DNA of 5,876 nt, taken from positions 1-5,876 of the forward strand of contig CAIYUD010000190.1 of the NCBI GenBank assembly GCA_903929325.1, in the 5' to 3' direction. Shown piece by piece: positions 1 through 5,876 of this stretch (positions are counted from its first letter, which is position 1; the number at the start of each line of letters is the position of its first letter). A program made the translations under genes and the position numbers. Source of the stretch: an uncultured Opitutia bacterium. GTDB lineage: Bacteria > Verrucomicrobiota > Verrucomicrobiia > Opitutales > UBA953. Below the pieces are notes generated by a model, which ran no database searches, was not told where the DNA came from, and worked only from the letters and a program-made list of their open reading frames with translations.

Positions 1-497
1 CCGACTTTAGAGGCGAAGCGCTGAAAAGGTTCAGCCCGTGCAGCAAGACGTTCGGCAGCTCCTAAATGGGCGGGCTCGACTAGGGTGACTTCGGTTTGCC
101 CGCGAACTGTCAGCACTTGCCAACTCGGAAGAAAGAGGCGCGACGTTTGCTTGGTGTCATCTGCGCCTGGGTGAAACGGAAAGCGCGCACAGATCCGCGG
201 GGGGCGACCAACCGAGGTAATTTTACTGGAAAGATCTTTGAGCCATTTATCAGCTTCAGTGAAACGATCAACGCCTGAACCTTCCCAGGCTTCGACGGGG
301 GCACCGGCAGCATAGGCAATGCTGTCAGCAGGCGTTTCCATGTAAGTGCGAGGACCTGATTCGTTGAGGGTCTCGAGCACTGCCAGTGCATCAAGGGTTG
401 GGACGACTACGGTAAGTGACAGATACCCGAGACCCGCGCGTGTGGTTTCCGCAGAACTGAGTTCTTGGCGGAGAGCCTTGGCGATGTCGACGGTCAT
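1..497 (-). CDS. menF: isochorismate synthase (MenF-like), N-terminal part, runs off left edge
   Basis: An open frame starts at an ATG (495-497) and continues 165 codons with no stop to the left edge, so the C-terminal part is outside the window. The family converts chorismate to isochorismate, the first committed step of menaquinone (or catecholate siderophore) synthesis, in the cytoplasm. The visible part matches the variable N-terminal half of chorismate-binding enzymes. Residues 50-65 (RTYMETPADSIAYAAG) fit the strand pair preceding the 'G..RF....W' helix (G75, RF at 78-79, W85). Residues 101-133 (RICARFPFHP through RLFLPSWQVLTVRG) fit the 'F.P......LLLPR.EW...G' segment of MenF, and an acidic/Ala-rich helix follows at about 145-162. 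The catalytic chorismate-binding domain would lie further left, so activity cannot be judged. The gene begins 44 bp after metG on the same strand, and a 20-bp palindrome lies just upstream of its start. No Shine-Dalgarno sequence precedes the ATG. Another chorismate-utilising paralogue (EntC/DhbC type) is possible; the menF name is an inference from the N-terminal pattern. Confidence 0.68.
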   Translation of the reverse strand, partial: MTVDIAKALRQELSSAETTRAGLGYLSLTVVVPTLDALAVLETLNESGPRTYMETPADSIAYAAGAPVEAWEGSGVDRFTEADKWLKDLSSKITSVGRPPRICARFPFHPGADDTKQTSRLFLPSWQVLTVRGQTEVTLVEPAHLGAAERLAARAEPFQRFASKV

Positions 498-511
498 GGG
501 GTAGATCGTAA

Positions 512-531
512 TGCGATAAAGCTTTATCGCA
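512..531. repeat. perfect 20-bp palindrome between metG and menF-like gene
   Basis: The half-site TGCGATAAAG is followed directly by its exact reverse complement CTTTATCGCA, giving a 20-bp perfect palindrome centred on an AAGCTT hexamer. It lies in the 44-bp gap, 10 bp past the metG stop and 14 bp before the menF-like ATG. In RNA it could fold as an 8-bp stem with an AGCT loop. No T-run follows on the minus strand, so it does not look like a classical intrinsic terminator. A dimeric-repressor operator or a 3'-end or processing hairpin both fit; the sequence cannot decide between them. Confidence 0.7.
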
Positions 532-541
532 AATACGGCAC

Positions 542-2086
542 TTAGGTTTTGGCTGAACTTTCAGCCTCAATAATAGGGGGGAATAAAATATCTTTTTCGG
601 CTAATTTCTTACCTTTGAGGGCATTCGACCAAACCAGGGTACCCTCGAAGGTAGTGGCTTCAGGCACACCTAAGTCTGCGAGGAGCTTTTGAGAGATTGT
701 TGGCATGACCGGCGTCAAGGCAGTGGCCGTAAGCCGTAAGCCTTCAGCAATATGTGCTAAACAACTTTGGAGCCGCGCTTTATCGGTAGGGTCTTCAGAT
801 TTCCCAAGCTTCCAGGGTGCACGAGCTTCGATGTAGGCGTTGAGTGACCGGATAAATATCCAGAGATCTTCAAGCGACTCCTTCAGTTGGTAGTCGGAGC
901 TCAATGCCAAGTATTTCGTCGCTGTCGTGGCCCAAAGTTCGCGCACCGCTTGTTCGGGCGCTTCATCGAGTTTGGCTTCTGGCACAATGCCATCCGCATA
1001 TCGGCCTGTCATGTTGAGCAAACGATTCAGCAGATTGCCCAAATCATTTCCTAGGTCGGTGCGGTAACGTGTTTCAAACTGTGCTTGGGTAAACTCGCTA
1101 TCTTGGCCGACAGTCATCTCACGAATCAGGAAGTAACGGAAGGCATCGGCGCCGTGTTTACGTGCAAGGTCGAGGGTGTCGATGGCATTGCCCGCGCTTT
1201 TGGACGCTTTGGCACCAGCAATATTCCACCATCCGTGTACGACAATTCGGCGAGGCGGCTCGAGACCAAGTGCTTTCAGCATGCAAGGCCAGTAGACAGC
1301 GTGGGGCGGTACGAGGATATCTTTACCGATGACATGGACATCTGCAGGCCAGCGATCTTTGTCGGCTACTGCAGAGTAATAATTCACCAGCGCATCAAAC
1401 CAGACGTAAGTGACGTAATCTTTGTCGAAGGGGAGCTCGATACCCCAAGTTAAACGTGTTTTCGGACGAGAGATACAGAGGTCATTGATAGGGTCTTTTA
1501 AGAACTCAACGACTTGGTTTTGGCGGAACCGTGGATAAATAAAGTCCGGATTCGATTGAAGGTGCTCAAGTAGCCAAGGTTGGAATTTGGCGAGACGGAA
1601 GAAGTAATTCGCCTCGGTGATTTGGGTGACTTCGCCAAACATTTCAGGCCAGGTGCCATCTTCCTTGCGGTCTTTGTCATGCAGGAACTGTTCCTGGCGA
1701 ACGGAGTAGAAGCCCGTGTATTCGGCGCGATAGATCAAACCCGCATCGAAAAGTTTCTGAAGAAGTGATTGCACGACCTTCTTATGGCGAGGTTCGGTGG
1801 TGCGAATATAGTCGTCGTTGGAAATATTTAACAGGCAGAGCATTTCGCGGAAGAGCGCAGCCACGCCATCGCACAAAATTTGTGGATCTTGCTTTTGGCG
1901 CTCAGCCGTTTGTTGAACTTTTTGACCATGCTCATCGAGTCCGGTTAAGAAATGTACATCCTTACCACGCATGCGTTGGTGGCGGGCGATGACGTCTGCG
2001 AGGATTTTTTCGTAGGCGTGGCCGAGGTGGGGCGCACCATTGGCGTAATCAATCGCCGTTGTTAGGTAGAATCGTCCTTTAGACAT
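542..2086 (-). CDS. metG: methionyl-tRNA synthetase (514 aa)
   Basis: Class I aminoacyl-tRNA synthetase that attaches methionine to initiator and elongator tRNA-Met in the cytoplasm, using ATP. The Rossmann domain opens with FYLTTAIDYANGAPHLGH, where HLGH (20-23) is the HIGH motif. Methionine-pocket positions are present: Y14, D51 in TGLDEHG, W229, A232, Y236 and H262. The connective insertion (about 120-160) reads YTGFYSVRQEQF and has no zinc-knuckle cysteines. SRPKTRLTWGI (206-216) and IGKDI (253-257) are typical, and VHGWW leads to the second signature, which here is KASKS (293-297) rather than KMSKS. The anticodon-binding helical domain includes DLGNDLGNLLNR (344-355), LNAYIEARAPW (415-425) and LTPVMP (457-462). 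There is no C-terminal EMAPII-like tRNA-binding domain, so it is a short Thermus/Bacillus-like form. The ATG at 2084-2086 is preferred: a TTG 36 bp upstream (2120-2122) would add 12 residues that do not resemble the family, and neither start has a Shine-Dalgarno sequence. It lies downstream of the 588-residue gene (113-bp gap) and upstream of the menF-like gene on the same strand. Confidence 0.96.
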   Translation of the reverse strand: MSKGRFYLTTAIDYANGAPHLGHAYEKILADVIARHQRMRGKDVHFLTGLDEHGQKVQQTAERQKQDPQILCDGVAALFREMLCLLNISNDDYIRTTEPRHKKVVQSLLQKLFDAGLIYRAEYTGFYSVRQEQFLHDKDRKEDGTWPEMFGEVTQITEANYFFRLAKFQPWLLEHLQSNPDFIYPRFRQNQVVEFLKDPINDLCISRPKTRLTWGIELPFDKDYVTYVWFDALVNYYSAVADKDRWPADVHVIGKDILVPPHAVYWPCMLKALGLEPPRRIVVHGWWNIAGAKASKSAGNAIDTLDLARKHGADAFRYFLIREMTVGQDSEFTQAQFETRYRTDLGNDLGNLLNRLLNMTGRYADGIVPEAKLDEAPEQAVRELWATTATKYLALSSDYQLKESLEDLWIFIRSLNAYIEARAPWKLGKSEDPTDKARLQSCLAHIAEGLRLTATALTPVMPTISQKLLADLGVPEATTFEGTLVWSNALKGKKLAEKDILFPPIIEAESSAKT

Positions 2087-2121
2087 CGCCCGAAAGGTGG
2101 GGGATTTAGTGCTAACGTGCA

Positions 2122-2183
2122 AGTCGGATGCCCGATGGGCATGAGCCCAATGAGCCTGTTGGTTACGCTGCTTGATTCCGACT
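2122..2183 (-). promoter_or_regulatory. potential branched hairpin leader upstream of metG
   Basis: A 7-bp perfect inverted repeat (AGTCGGA at 2122-2128 and TCCGACT at 2177-2183) encloses 48 bases that hold two overlapping, mutually exclusive small hairpins. These are TGCCC/GGGCA (2129-2141, loop of 3) and TGGGC/GCCCA (2136-2149, loop of 4). All of this lies in the 113-bp gap between the 588-residue gene and metG, 36 bp upstream of the metG ATG. It could act as a terminator-like or processing structure for the upstream gene or as a metG leader. I see no T-box core sequence, no recognisable SAM riboswitch and no T-run, so a named class cannot be given. Confidence 0.35.
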
Positions 2184-2199
2184 CAACTTCGCTCCTCAC

Positions 2200-3966
2200 T
2201 TACGCCTTGGTGACGTCAGGCTGGTAGGCGATTTCGAAGGCGTAATTCTGTCCAGCACGTAAAGGCATCGGGTGGTCACGTTCGAGGACTTGGTAATAGT
2301 GAACCTTACCCCAGCATGTGCGATGCTGGGGATCTTCGGAAACGGTTTCGATTTCACCCCAGGCAGCATGGAAGTCGTCGCGGATGAGTTCGCAGCGGTG
2401 ATACTCGCCGCCTAATTGAAAGGCACCATGTGGATTTAATCGGCTGTGTGGTCCCGCGATAGGGACGACGAGTCGGAAGTTTTCGAGGGTTACGTTCGTA
2501 CGTACTTGTAAAAGGAAACGTCCAATAATTTTTCCGCCGATAAACTCCCAGTCGACTTTGAATCCGCCGATGTTGGGTAAGATATGCTCATGGGTGTCGA
2601 TGAGCTCAGGTTGTTCGTAGCGGAAATTGTAAGAACCACGGGAGCCCATAGCTACTTGGACGTTACTTCCGTAAAAGGAAGGTGTGATAGCGCGTCCGTT
2701 AATCGTTAGTTGAGGTATAAAGGCAGGTACTGCCGCATTCACCGGCCAGTCCATGACGCCAGGCATGTGCGGGAAGGCGAGGGTATCGGTCTGTGCGCGC
2801 CCGCCGGCGGAGACGAGTGGGAGTTGGATAAACAAGCCGCTTGCTGGGTCGCTGTAAACGCAAAGTCCTTGTTCTTTGCGACCGCGATCGAAGAGGAAGT
2901 AACGGCAGCTTGATTTAGCACCTGCAGTCGGGACAGAGGGAAGGGCGCCGCCCACGGTTTTTGCGAGTCGAGACCACTGTGAAAGGTAACGAGCGGCGTC
3001 GAAGTTTGCCATGCGCGTGGTGTGACCCGGAATGGTATCACGCTCGGTATCGCGAATAATGAGAACGCCGTGTTCGAGATCCACGTAAGTTCCAAAGAAA
3101 CACGTGAAGAGACGGCGAACAAGGTCACGTGCTTGCGGTTCTTTGTCGGCAGGCACCCACTTGTCGCGGAGGGCTTGAAGAAGTACGGTAATCGGGTGCA
3201 TCTGACCGTAGGCGCCAATGCCGCGTCCAAACGACCAGCCCATACCGTCTTCGCGTGTGGATTCGAGTAGGATGCGTACATACTTCTCGGCGTGAGCGCG
3301 GAGTTTCGGGAGCTTCGCATCGCGCACCGTTATGGAAGTGTGCAACTGCAATGCTTGGCGGCTGAAGATAAGGGCGACCAGACCATAGAGGTCATAACAA
3401 CCACCTAAGATTTCGGGGTTACCGCCTTTAGGTGCATCGTCGAAGAATCCACCGGTCGAATTAGCGTTGATGGCTTCGATCATGCGATCGACCAAAGCAG
3501 GGGTTTCATCTTTTTCCGTCATCCCAAGCGAGAAACGGCAGACTGCCTTGGCGATATCAAAGGCCTGAAAGTGGTTGTCGTGTCGGGTGGTTACGGCCAG
3601 ACGTTCGGCGATAAGCTTACGCGTGGGTGCGTCGAGTTTGTCCCAGACCGCATTGCGATCTTTAGACGTACCGAACGAGAGAAGTCCCAGGCAGGCGTAG
3701 GCCAATCCATTGTCAGAGCCTTCACGTATGTTTAACTGTGCCTTGATGCAACGAACGGTGAGTTCGATAAGGTCAACCTTGCCGATAGTGGTCTCGTTGG
3801 TCGCCCGAAAATATTCACCGAGTGCAAGCGCAACGTGGCCAGGCTCATCTGCTCGCATCTGTTCGCCTTCTGCAGGTATCAATGTGCCATCGGCTGCTAC
3901 CATTGGCAGGTTCTGCTGAAGCAGAGACTTAGCTAGGTCGAGGCATTGATTCGCGAAATTGAGCAT
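2200..3966 (-). CDS. uncharacterised 588-aa protein, alpha/alpha-toroid plus beta-sandwich, carbohydrate-enzyme-like
   Basis: I do not recognise a named family. Residues 1-335 are mostly paired amphipathic helices punctuated by Gly/aromatic loops: REGSDNGLAYACLGLLSFG (81-99), HDNHFQAFDIAKAVCRFSLG (129-148), GGFFDDAPKGGNPEILGGCYDLYG (172-195) and DGMGWSFGRGIGAYGQMHP (240-258). This periodic pattern is typical of alpha/alpha toroids seen in glycan lyases, heparinase II/III-like proteins and unsaturated glucuronyl hydrolases. Residues about 350-585 are mainly short beta strands (YFLFDRGRKEQGLCVYSD, GLFIQLPLVSAGG, KVDWEFIGGKIIGRFLLQVRT, QNYAFEIAYQP), as in the beta-sandwich that follows the toroid in such enzymes. 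Candidate active-site residues (H129, H132, Y191, Y194, Y253, H257) are a guess from position only. There is no signal peptide or transmembrane segment, so it appears cytoplasmic. The ATG at 3964-3966 is the only start, because an in-frame TAG lies 30 bp upstream with no other start codon between. It is the first of three same-strand genes. Coding is near certain; catalytic function is speculation. Confidence 0.85.
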   Translation of the reverse strand: MLNFANQCLDLAKSLLQQNLPMVAADGTLIPAEGEQMRADEPGHVALALGEYFRATNETTIGKVDLIELTVRCIKAQLNIREGSDNGLAYACLGLLSFGTSKDRNAVWDKLDAPTRKLIAERLAVTTRHDNHFQAFDIAKAVCRFSLGMTEKDETPALVDRMIEAINANSTGGFFDDAPKGGNPEILGGCYDLYGLVALIFSRQALQLHTSITVRDAKLPKLRAHAEKYVRILLESTREDGMGWSFGRGIGAYGQMHPITVLLQALRDKWVPADKEPQARDLVRRLFTCFFGTYVDLEHGVLIIRDTERDTIPGHTTRMANFDAARYLSQWSRLAKTVGGALPSVPTAGAKSSCRYFLFDRGRKEQGLCVYSDPASGLFIQLPLVSAGGRAQTDTLAFPHMPGVMDWPVNAAVPAFIPQLTINGRAITPSFYGSNVQVAMGSRGSYNFRYEQPELIDTHEHILPNIGGFKVDWEFIGGKIIGRFLLQVRTNVTLENFRLVVPIAGPHSRLNPHGAFQLGGEYHRCELIRDDFHAAWGEIETVSEDPQHRTCWGKVHYYQVLERDHPMPLRAGQNYAFEIAYQPDVTKA

Positions 3967-4091
3967 CCGTAAGTTGGACGGTTGGCTACCCCCTCCCTAG
4001 ATGTCAAGAACAGCAGGTAAAAAAGTTGTAGAAATCGAATGACCTCGAATCTTACGACACTGGCTTTAGCGTACCTTTGTCTGACTCCTAA
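3967..4091. promoter_or_regulatory. divergent intergenic region
   Basis: This 125-bp gap lies between two divergently transcribed genes and must hold promoters for both. On the minus strand there is an exact TTGACA (4002-4007), 35 bp upstream of the 588-residue gene's ATG, but no convincing -10 hexamer at 16-18 bp spacing. On the plus strand TTGTAG (4026-4031) is a weak -35 candidate without a good -10. TCGAAT occurs twice, at 4035-4040 and 4045-4050, exactly 10 bp apart, which would place both copies on one face of the helix. A GGGAGGGGG tract on the minus strand (3989-3998) is too far (about 22 bp) from the ATG to serve as a normal ribosome binding site. Promoter positions are therefore not resolved. 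Confidence 0.4.
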
Positions 4092-5417
4092 ATGACGAAA
4101 TCCTCATCAGAGACTGATGAAAACAGTCAAGAGACCCCTCAGGTGGTCTTGCGGCGTAGGCCCTTTTGGCAAAGACTCGGTGGCGACGGTCTCGTGGTTT
4201 CCCTAATTTTCCACGGGTTCTTAGTTTTTCTGTTCGGTGCATGGGTCATATCGACCATTACCGATACAGCTAAAACGGACCCCACGACCTTTGCGAGTGG
4301 GTCAGGCGGGGGTGCTGCTGGACAGAGAGCAAAGTCATTCGAGCACAAACTTCAGCCTAAAAACGCCCAGAATTTAGCAAAGACATCGGCGCGTATTACA
4401 TCCAAATCTGCGACGTCATCTTTGGCACTACCGAGTCTACCGGAGACGTCAGCGAACTCGCTCGTCTCGGGACTGACCAATGGGGGATCTTCCAAGGGTT
4501 TAGGCGGAGGCACGGGAGGCGGGATTGGTTCTGGGGTAGGTGTGGGCGTGGGTAATGCTAAAAATTTCGTTTCGCTGTTTGGGAGTAAACTGGGGTCAGG
4601 CGGTTTGCTCGGTGAATTTTGGGATATAAAATTAGATAAAGACGGTAAGCCCATCAAGCATGCCGGTCCGATTGGCGATTACGGTTACAGTGCGGCAGCC
4701 ATGGTTGAGTACCTTGATGCAATCGAATCGGTGATTCGCATGAATGGTAATACTAGCCGCGCTTTACAGAAGTATTTTAAAGCCGAAACCACCTTGGTCT
4801 CCTCAACATTTGTGCATCCCTACATGCCGGCATCCGAGGCGCCCAAAGCTTTCGGTGTCGAGAAAGAGGTAAAGCCAGTCCACTGGCTTGCGGTTTACAG
4901 TGGTAAAGCGAGCGCACCCTTTACGGATGAATTCAGATTCGTCGGTGGGTGCGATAACGTGATTGTTGTATTGGTTAACGGCAAACTCGTCTTCGATGGG
5001 AGCCGTCGGTACACTCAATCAGCACCCCCTGAAAAGTACTACACCAAGTGGAAGCCTTCGACTCCGCCTATCAAAGGGGCGCCCACCGGAGAAATTCGTA
5101 CATTTAACTCACCCGCAATCTGGGGTGATTGGGTTAGACTGAGAAAGGGCGAAAAGTTTGATATCACCATCATTCTCGGAGAATCAGGTGGTGTTTATGC
5201 CAACGGACTTCTCGTCGACTGGAAAACAGCACCATGGCATAAAGATAAGAATTCACCTGGACCTCCCGGCGGTCTACCCCCGATTTTCCAAGTGGGACCT
5301 GTTTCGCCGGATCTTGCTGAGTCTATTCAAACTCAAAGTAAGCCGCACGGCTATGTGCCTTATTTTGAAAAGGATGTCGTCTTTAAGCCTGAGCGCTTTG
5401 GAACAAGCGAGCGCTAA
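4092..5417 (+). CDS. membrane-anchored Gly-rich protein with C-terminal PA14-like domain (441 aa)
   Basis: An uncharacterised protein with a clear architecture. A short charged N-terminus with RRR at 21-23 precedes one hydrophobic helix (about 33-56, VVSLIFHGFLVFLFGAWVIS). That placement resembles the anchor of TonB-like energy transducers and predicts an N-in, C-out single-pass inner-membrane protein. Residues 60-128 are Ser/Thr/Lys-rich and probably disordered, and 131-154 is almost pure Gly with Ser, Thr and Val. The folded part starts at about 167 (GSGGLLGEFWDIKLDKDGKP). It contains helix 200-229, then VKPVHWLAVYSGKASAPFTDEFRFVGGCDNVIVVLVNGKLVFDGS (260-304), the strand pattern of PA14-type beta domains that often bind glycans. 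It ends with WGDWVRLRKGEKFDITIILGESGGVYANGLLVDW (344-377). Similar modules ('L.GTFYDLKQ') occur, as I recall, in Verrucomicrobiota envelope proteins. The ATG at 4092 overlaps a TAA (TAAATG) and has no Shine-Dalgarno sequence. A role at the envelope, or as a TonB/ExbB-associated protein, is inference only. Its stop lies 3 bp from that of the convergent gene. Confidence 0.88.
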   Translation: MTKSSSETDENSQETPQVVLRRRPFWQRLGGDGLVVSLIFHGFLVFLFGAWVISTITDTAKTDPTTFASGSGGGAAGQRAKSFEHKLQPKNAQNLAKTSARITSKSATSSLALPSLPETSANSLVSGLTNGGSSKGLGGGTGGGIGSGVGVGVGNAKNFVSLFGSKLGSGGLLGEFWDIKLDKDGKPIKHAGPIGDYGYSAAAMVEYLDAIESVIRMNGNTSRALQKYFKAETTLVSSTFVHPYMPASEAPKAFGVEKEVKPVHWLAVYSGKASAPFTDEFRFVGGCDNVIVVLVNGKLVFDGSRRYTQSAPPEKYYTKWKPSTPPIKGAPTGEIRTFNSPAIWGDWVRLRKGEKFDITIILGESGGVYANGLLVDWKTAPWHKDKNSPGPPGGLPPIFQVGPVSPDLAESIQTQSKPHGYVPYFEKDVVFKPERFGTSER

Positions 5418-5420
5418 GGT

Positions 5421-5876
5421 TTAGTTGGGTTCGAAGACCACCTCGACATCGGCCTCGGATAGCTTGCGGTGCAGGATGATATCACGACGAATCGGCCACC
5501 AGCGGTAGAGGTGAATCTCGATAGGGCGCCACATGCCAACCCAACCGCAGATGGTTAGTCCCTCTCGCATCAACGAGGCCCAGCCGGCGTCTGATTTAAT
5601 CATACTGGCTAGCGCCAGGGTGGCCGCCAAGAAGGCAAGGCCGATAAAAAGTGAACTGCGGCCTTCACGGAGCATCTTGCGTAAATCGCGTCCAAATTGG
5701 TCGGTACGATAATCAAAGTAATGCCGAATGGATTCGCGGACGAAACGTGCGACTTCTGGATTGGCTGCCTCACGCAAAACGATGCGCAGTCGGAATGGAT
5801 GGTCTTCGTGCACTTCGCGCGCCCAACTTACAATGTATTCTTCGGCGTCATGATCGAGATCGCGTTCATGGAACGG
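5421..5876 (-). CDS. uncharacterised small membrane protein, N-terminus off right edge
   Basis: The frame is open from the right edge to a TAA at 5421-5423, giving 151 residues. The in-frame GTG at 5811-5813 is not the true start: 21 further codons upstream are open and carry the conserved-looking N-terminus PFHERDLDHDAEEYIVSWAREV, which begins at the edge. I recall this pattern (RDLD.DAEE.IV..ARE, then RHYF.YR....RDLR..LREGR, then WRP.EI.LY.WWP.RR) from a widespread uncharacterised bacterial membrane-protein family. The true start is therefore probably only a few codons outside the window. Two hydrophobic helices are visible, at about 74-92 and 104-120 of the fragment, separated by a short loop and followed by the Trp/Arg-rich WRPIEIHLYRWWPIRR segment. 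The N-terminal half is charged and probably cytoplasmic. Function is unknown. It converges on the PA14-like gene with 3 bp between stop codons. Confidence 0.82.
   Translation of the reverse strand, partial: PFHERDLDHDAEEYIVSWAREVHEDHPFRLRIVLREAANPEVARFVRESIRHYFDYRTDQFGRDLRKMLREGRSSLFIGLAFLAATLALASMIKSDAGWASLMREGLTICGWVGMWRPIEIHLYRWWPIRRDIILHRKLSEADVEVVFEPN

Noticed and set aside
110..394. 94-codon minus-strand frame opening at an internal ATG
   Set aside because: It is out of frame with the longer edge-open frame from 497 to 1, whose product matches isochorismate synthase. This is a shadow.
512..531. Palindrome as a classical intrinsic terminator of metG
   Set aside because: The bases following on the minus strand are ATTACGATC, with no U-tract, and the palindrome has little loop of its own.
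2087..2122. TTG start extending metG by 12 residues
   Set aside because: The extra residues (HVSTKSPTFRA) do not resemble the family N-terminus, and the ATG at 2086 sits right before the conserved FYLTTAIDY.
2087..2199. T-box or SAM riboswitch ahead of metG
   Set aside because: No T-box core (AGGGUGGNACCGCG) or SAM-type conserved core is visible, and the gap is short for a full T-box leader.
2739..3320. 193-codon minus-strand frame inside the 588-residue gene
   Set aside because: It has a low-complexity Ser/Thr/Pro-rich product with no recognisable domain, fully covered by a well-supported gene in another frame.
4352..4657. 101-codon minus-strand frame with a Pro-rich product
   Set aside because: Its PTPTPTPEPIPPPVPPP run is simply the antisense of the Gly-rich linker codons of the plus-strand gene.
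5421..5813. Minus gene starting at the GTG at 5811-5813
   Set aside because: The frame stays open to the window edge with a conserved-looking N-terminus upstream, so the start lies outside the window.

Overview
The window looks like ordinary chromosomal DNA from a Verrucomicrobiota-like bacterium, most likely Opitutae. This is inferred from three things: the PA14-like 'GEFWDIK' membrane-anchored protein, which resembles proteins I associate with that lineage; a Thermus/Bacillus-type methionyl-tRNA synthetase without zinc-knuckle cysteines; and starts without clear Shine-Dalgarno sequences. No mobile element, CRISPR array, rRNA, tRNA or phage gene is visible. The assignment rests on protein resemblance recalled from memory, not on a search.

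Layout. Bases 1-3966 carry three minus-strand genes in tandem, transcribed right to left. The first is a 588-residue uncharacterised protein that looks like an alpha/alpha-toroid plus beta-sandwich, a carbohydrate-enzyme-like architecture (2200-3966). After a 113-bp gap that can fold into a branched hairpin comes metG, methionyl-tRNA synthetase (542-2086). After a 44-bp gap holding a perfect 20-bp palindrome comes the 5' part of a menF-like isochorismate synthase gene (497 down to the left edge). A 125-bp divergent intergenic region (3967-4091) separates this block from a plus-strand gene (4092-5417). That gene encodes a single-pass membrane protein with a Gly-rich linker and a C-terminal PA14-like beta domain. 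It converges, with only 3 bp between stop codons, on a minus-strand gene that enters from the right edge (5421-5876) and encodes a small uncharacterised two-helix membrane protein.

How the genes work together. MetG charges tRNA-Met for translation. The menF-like product would turn chorismate into isochorismate for menaquinone. The other three genes have no assignable function. The same-strand order suggests possible co-transcription of the left three genes, but nothing ties them into one pathway. I found no evidence for a new defence or biosynthetic system. The points most worth a second look are the KASKS signature in MetG, the two structured intergenic elements, and the PA14-like surface protein.
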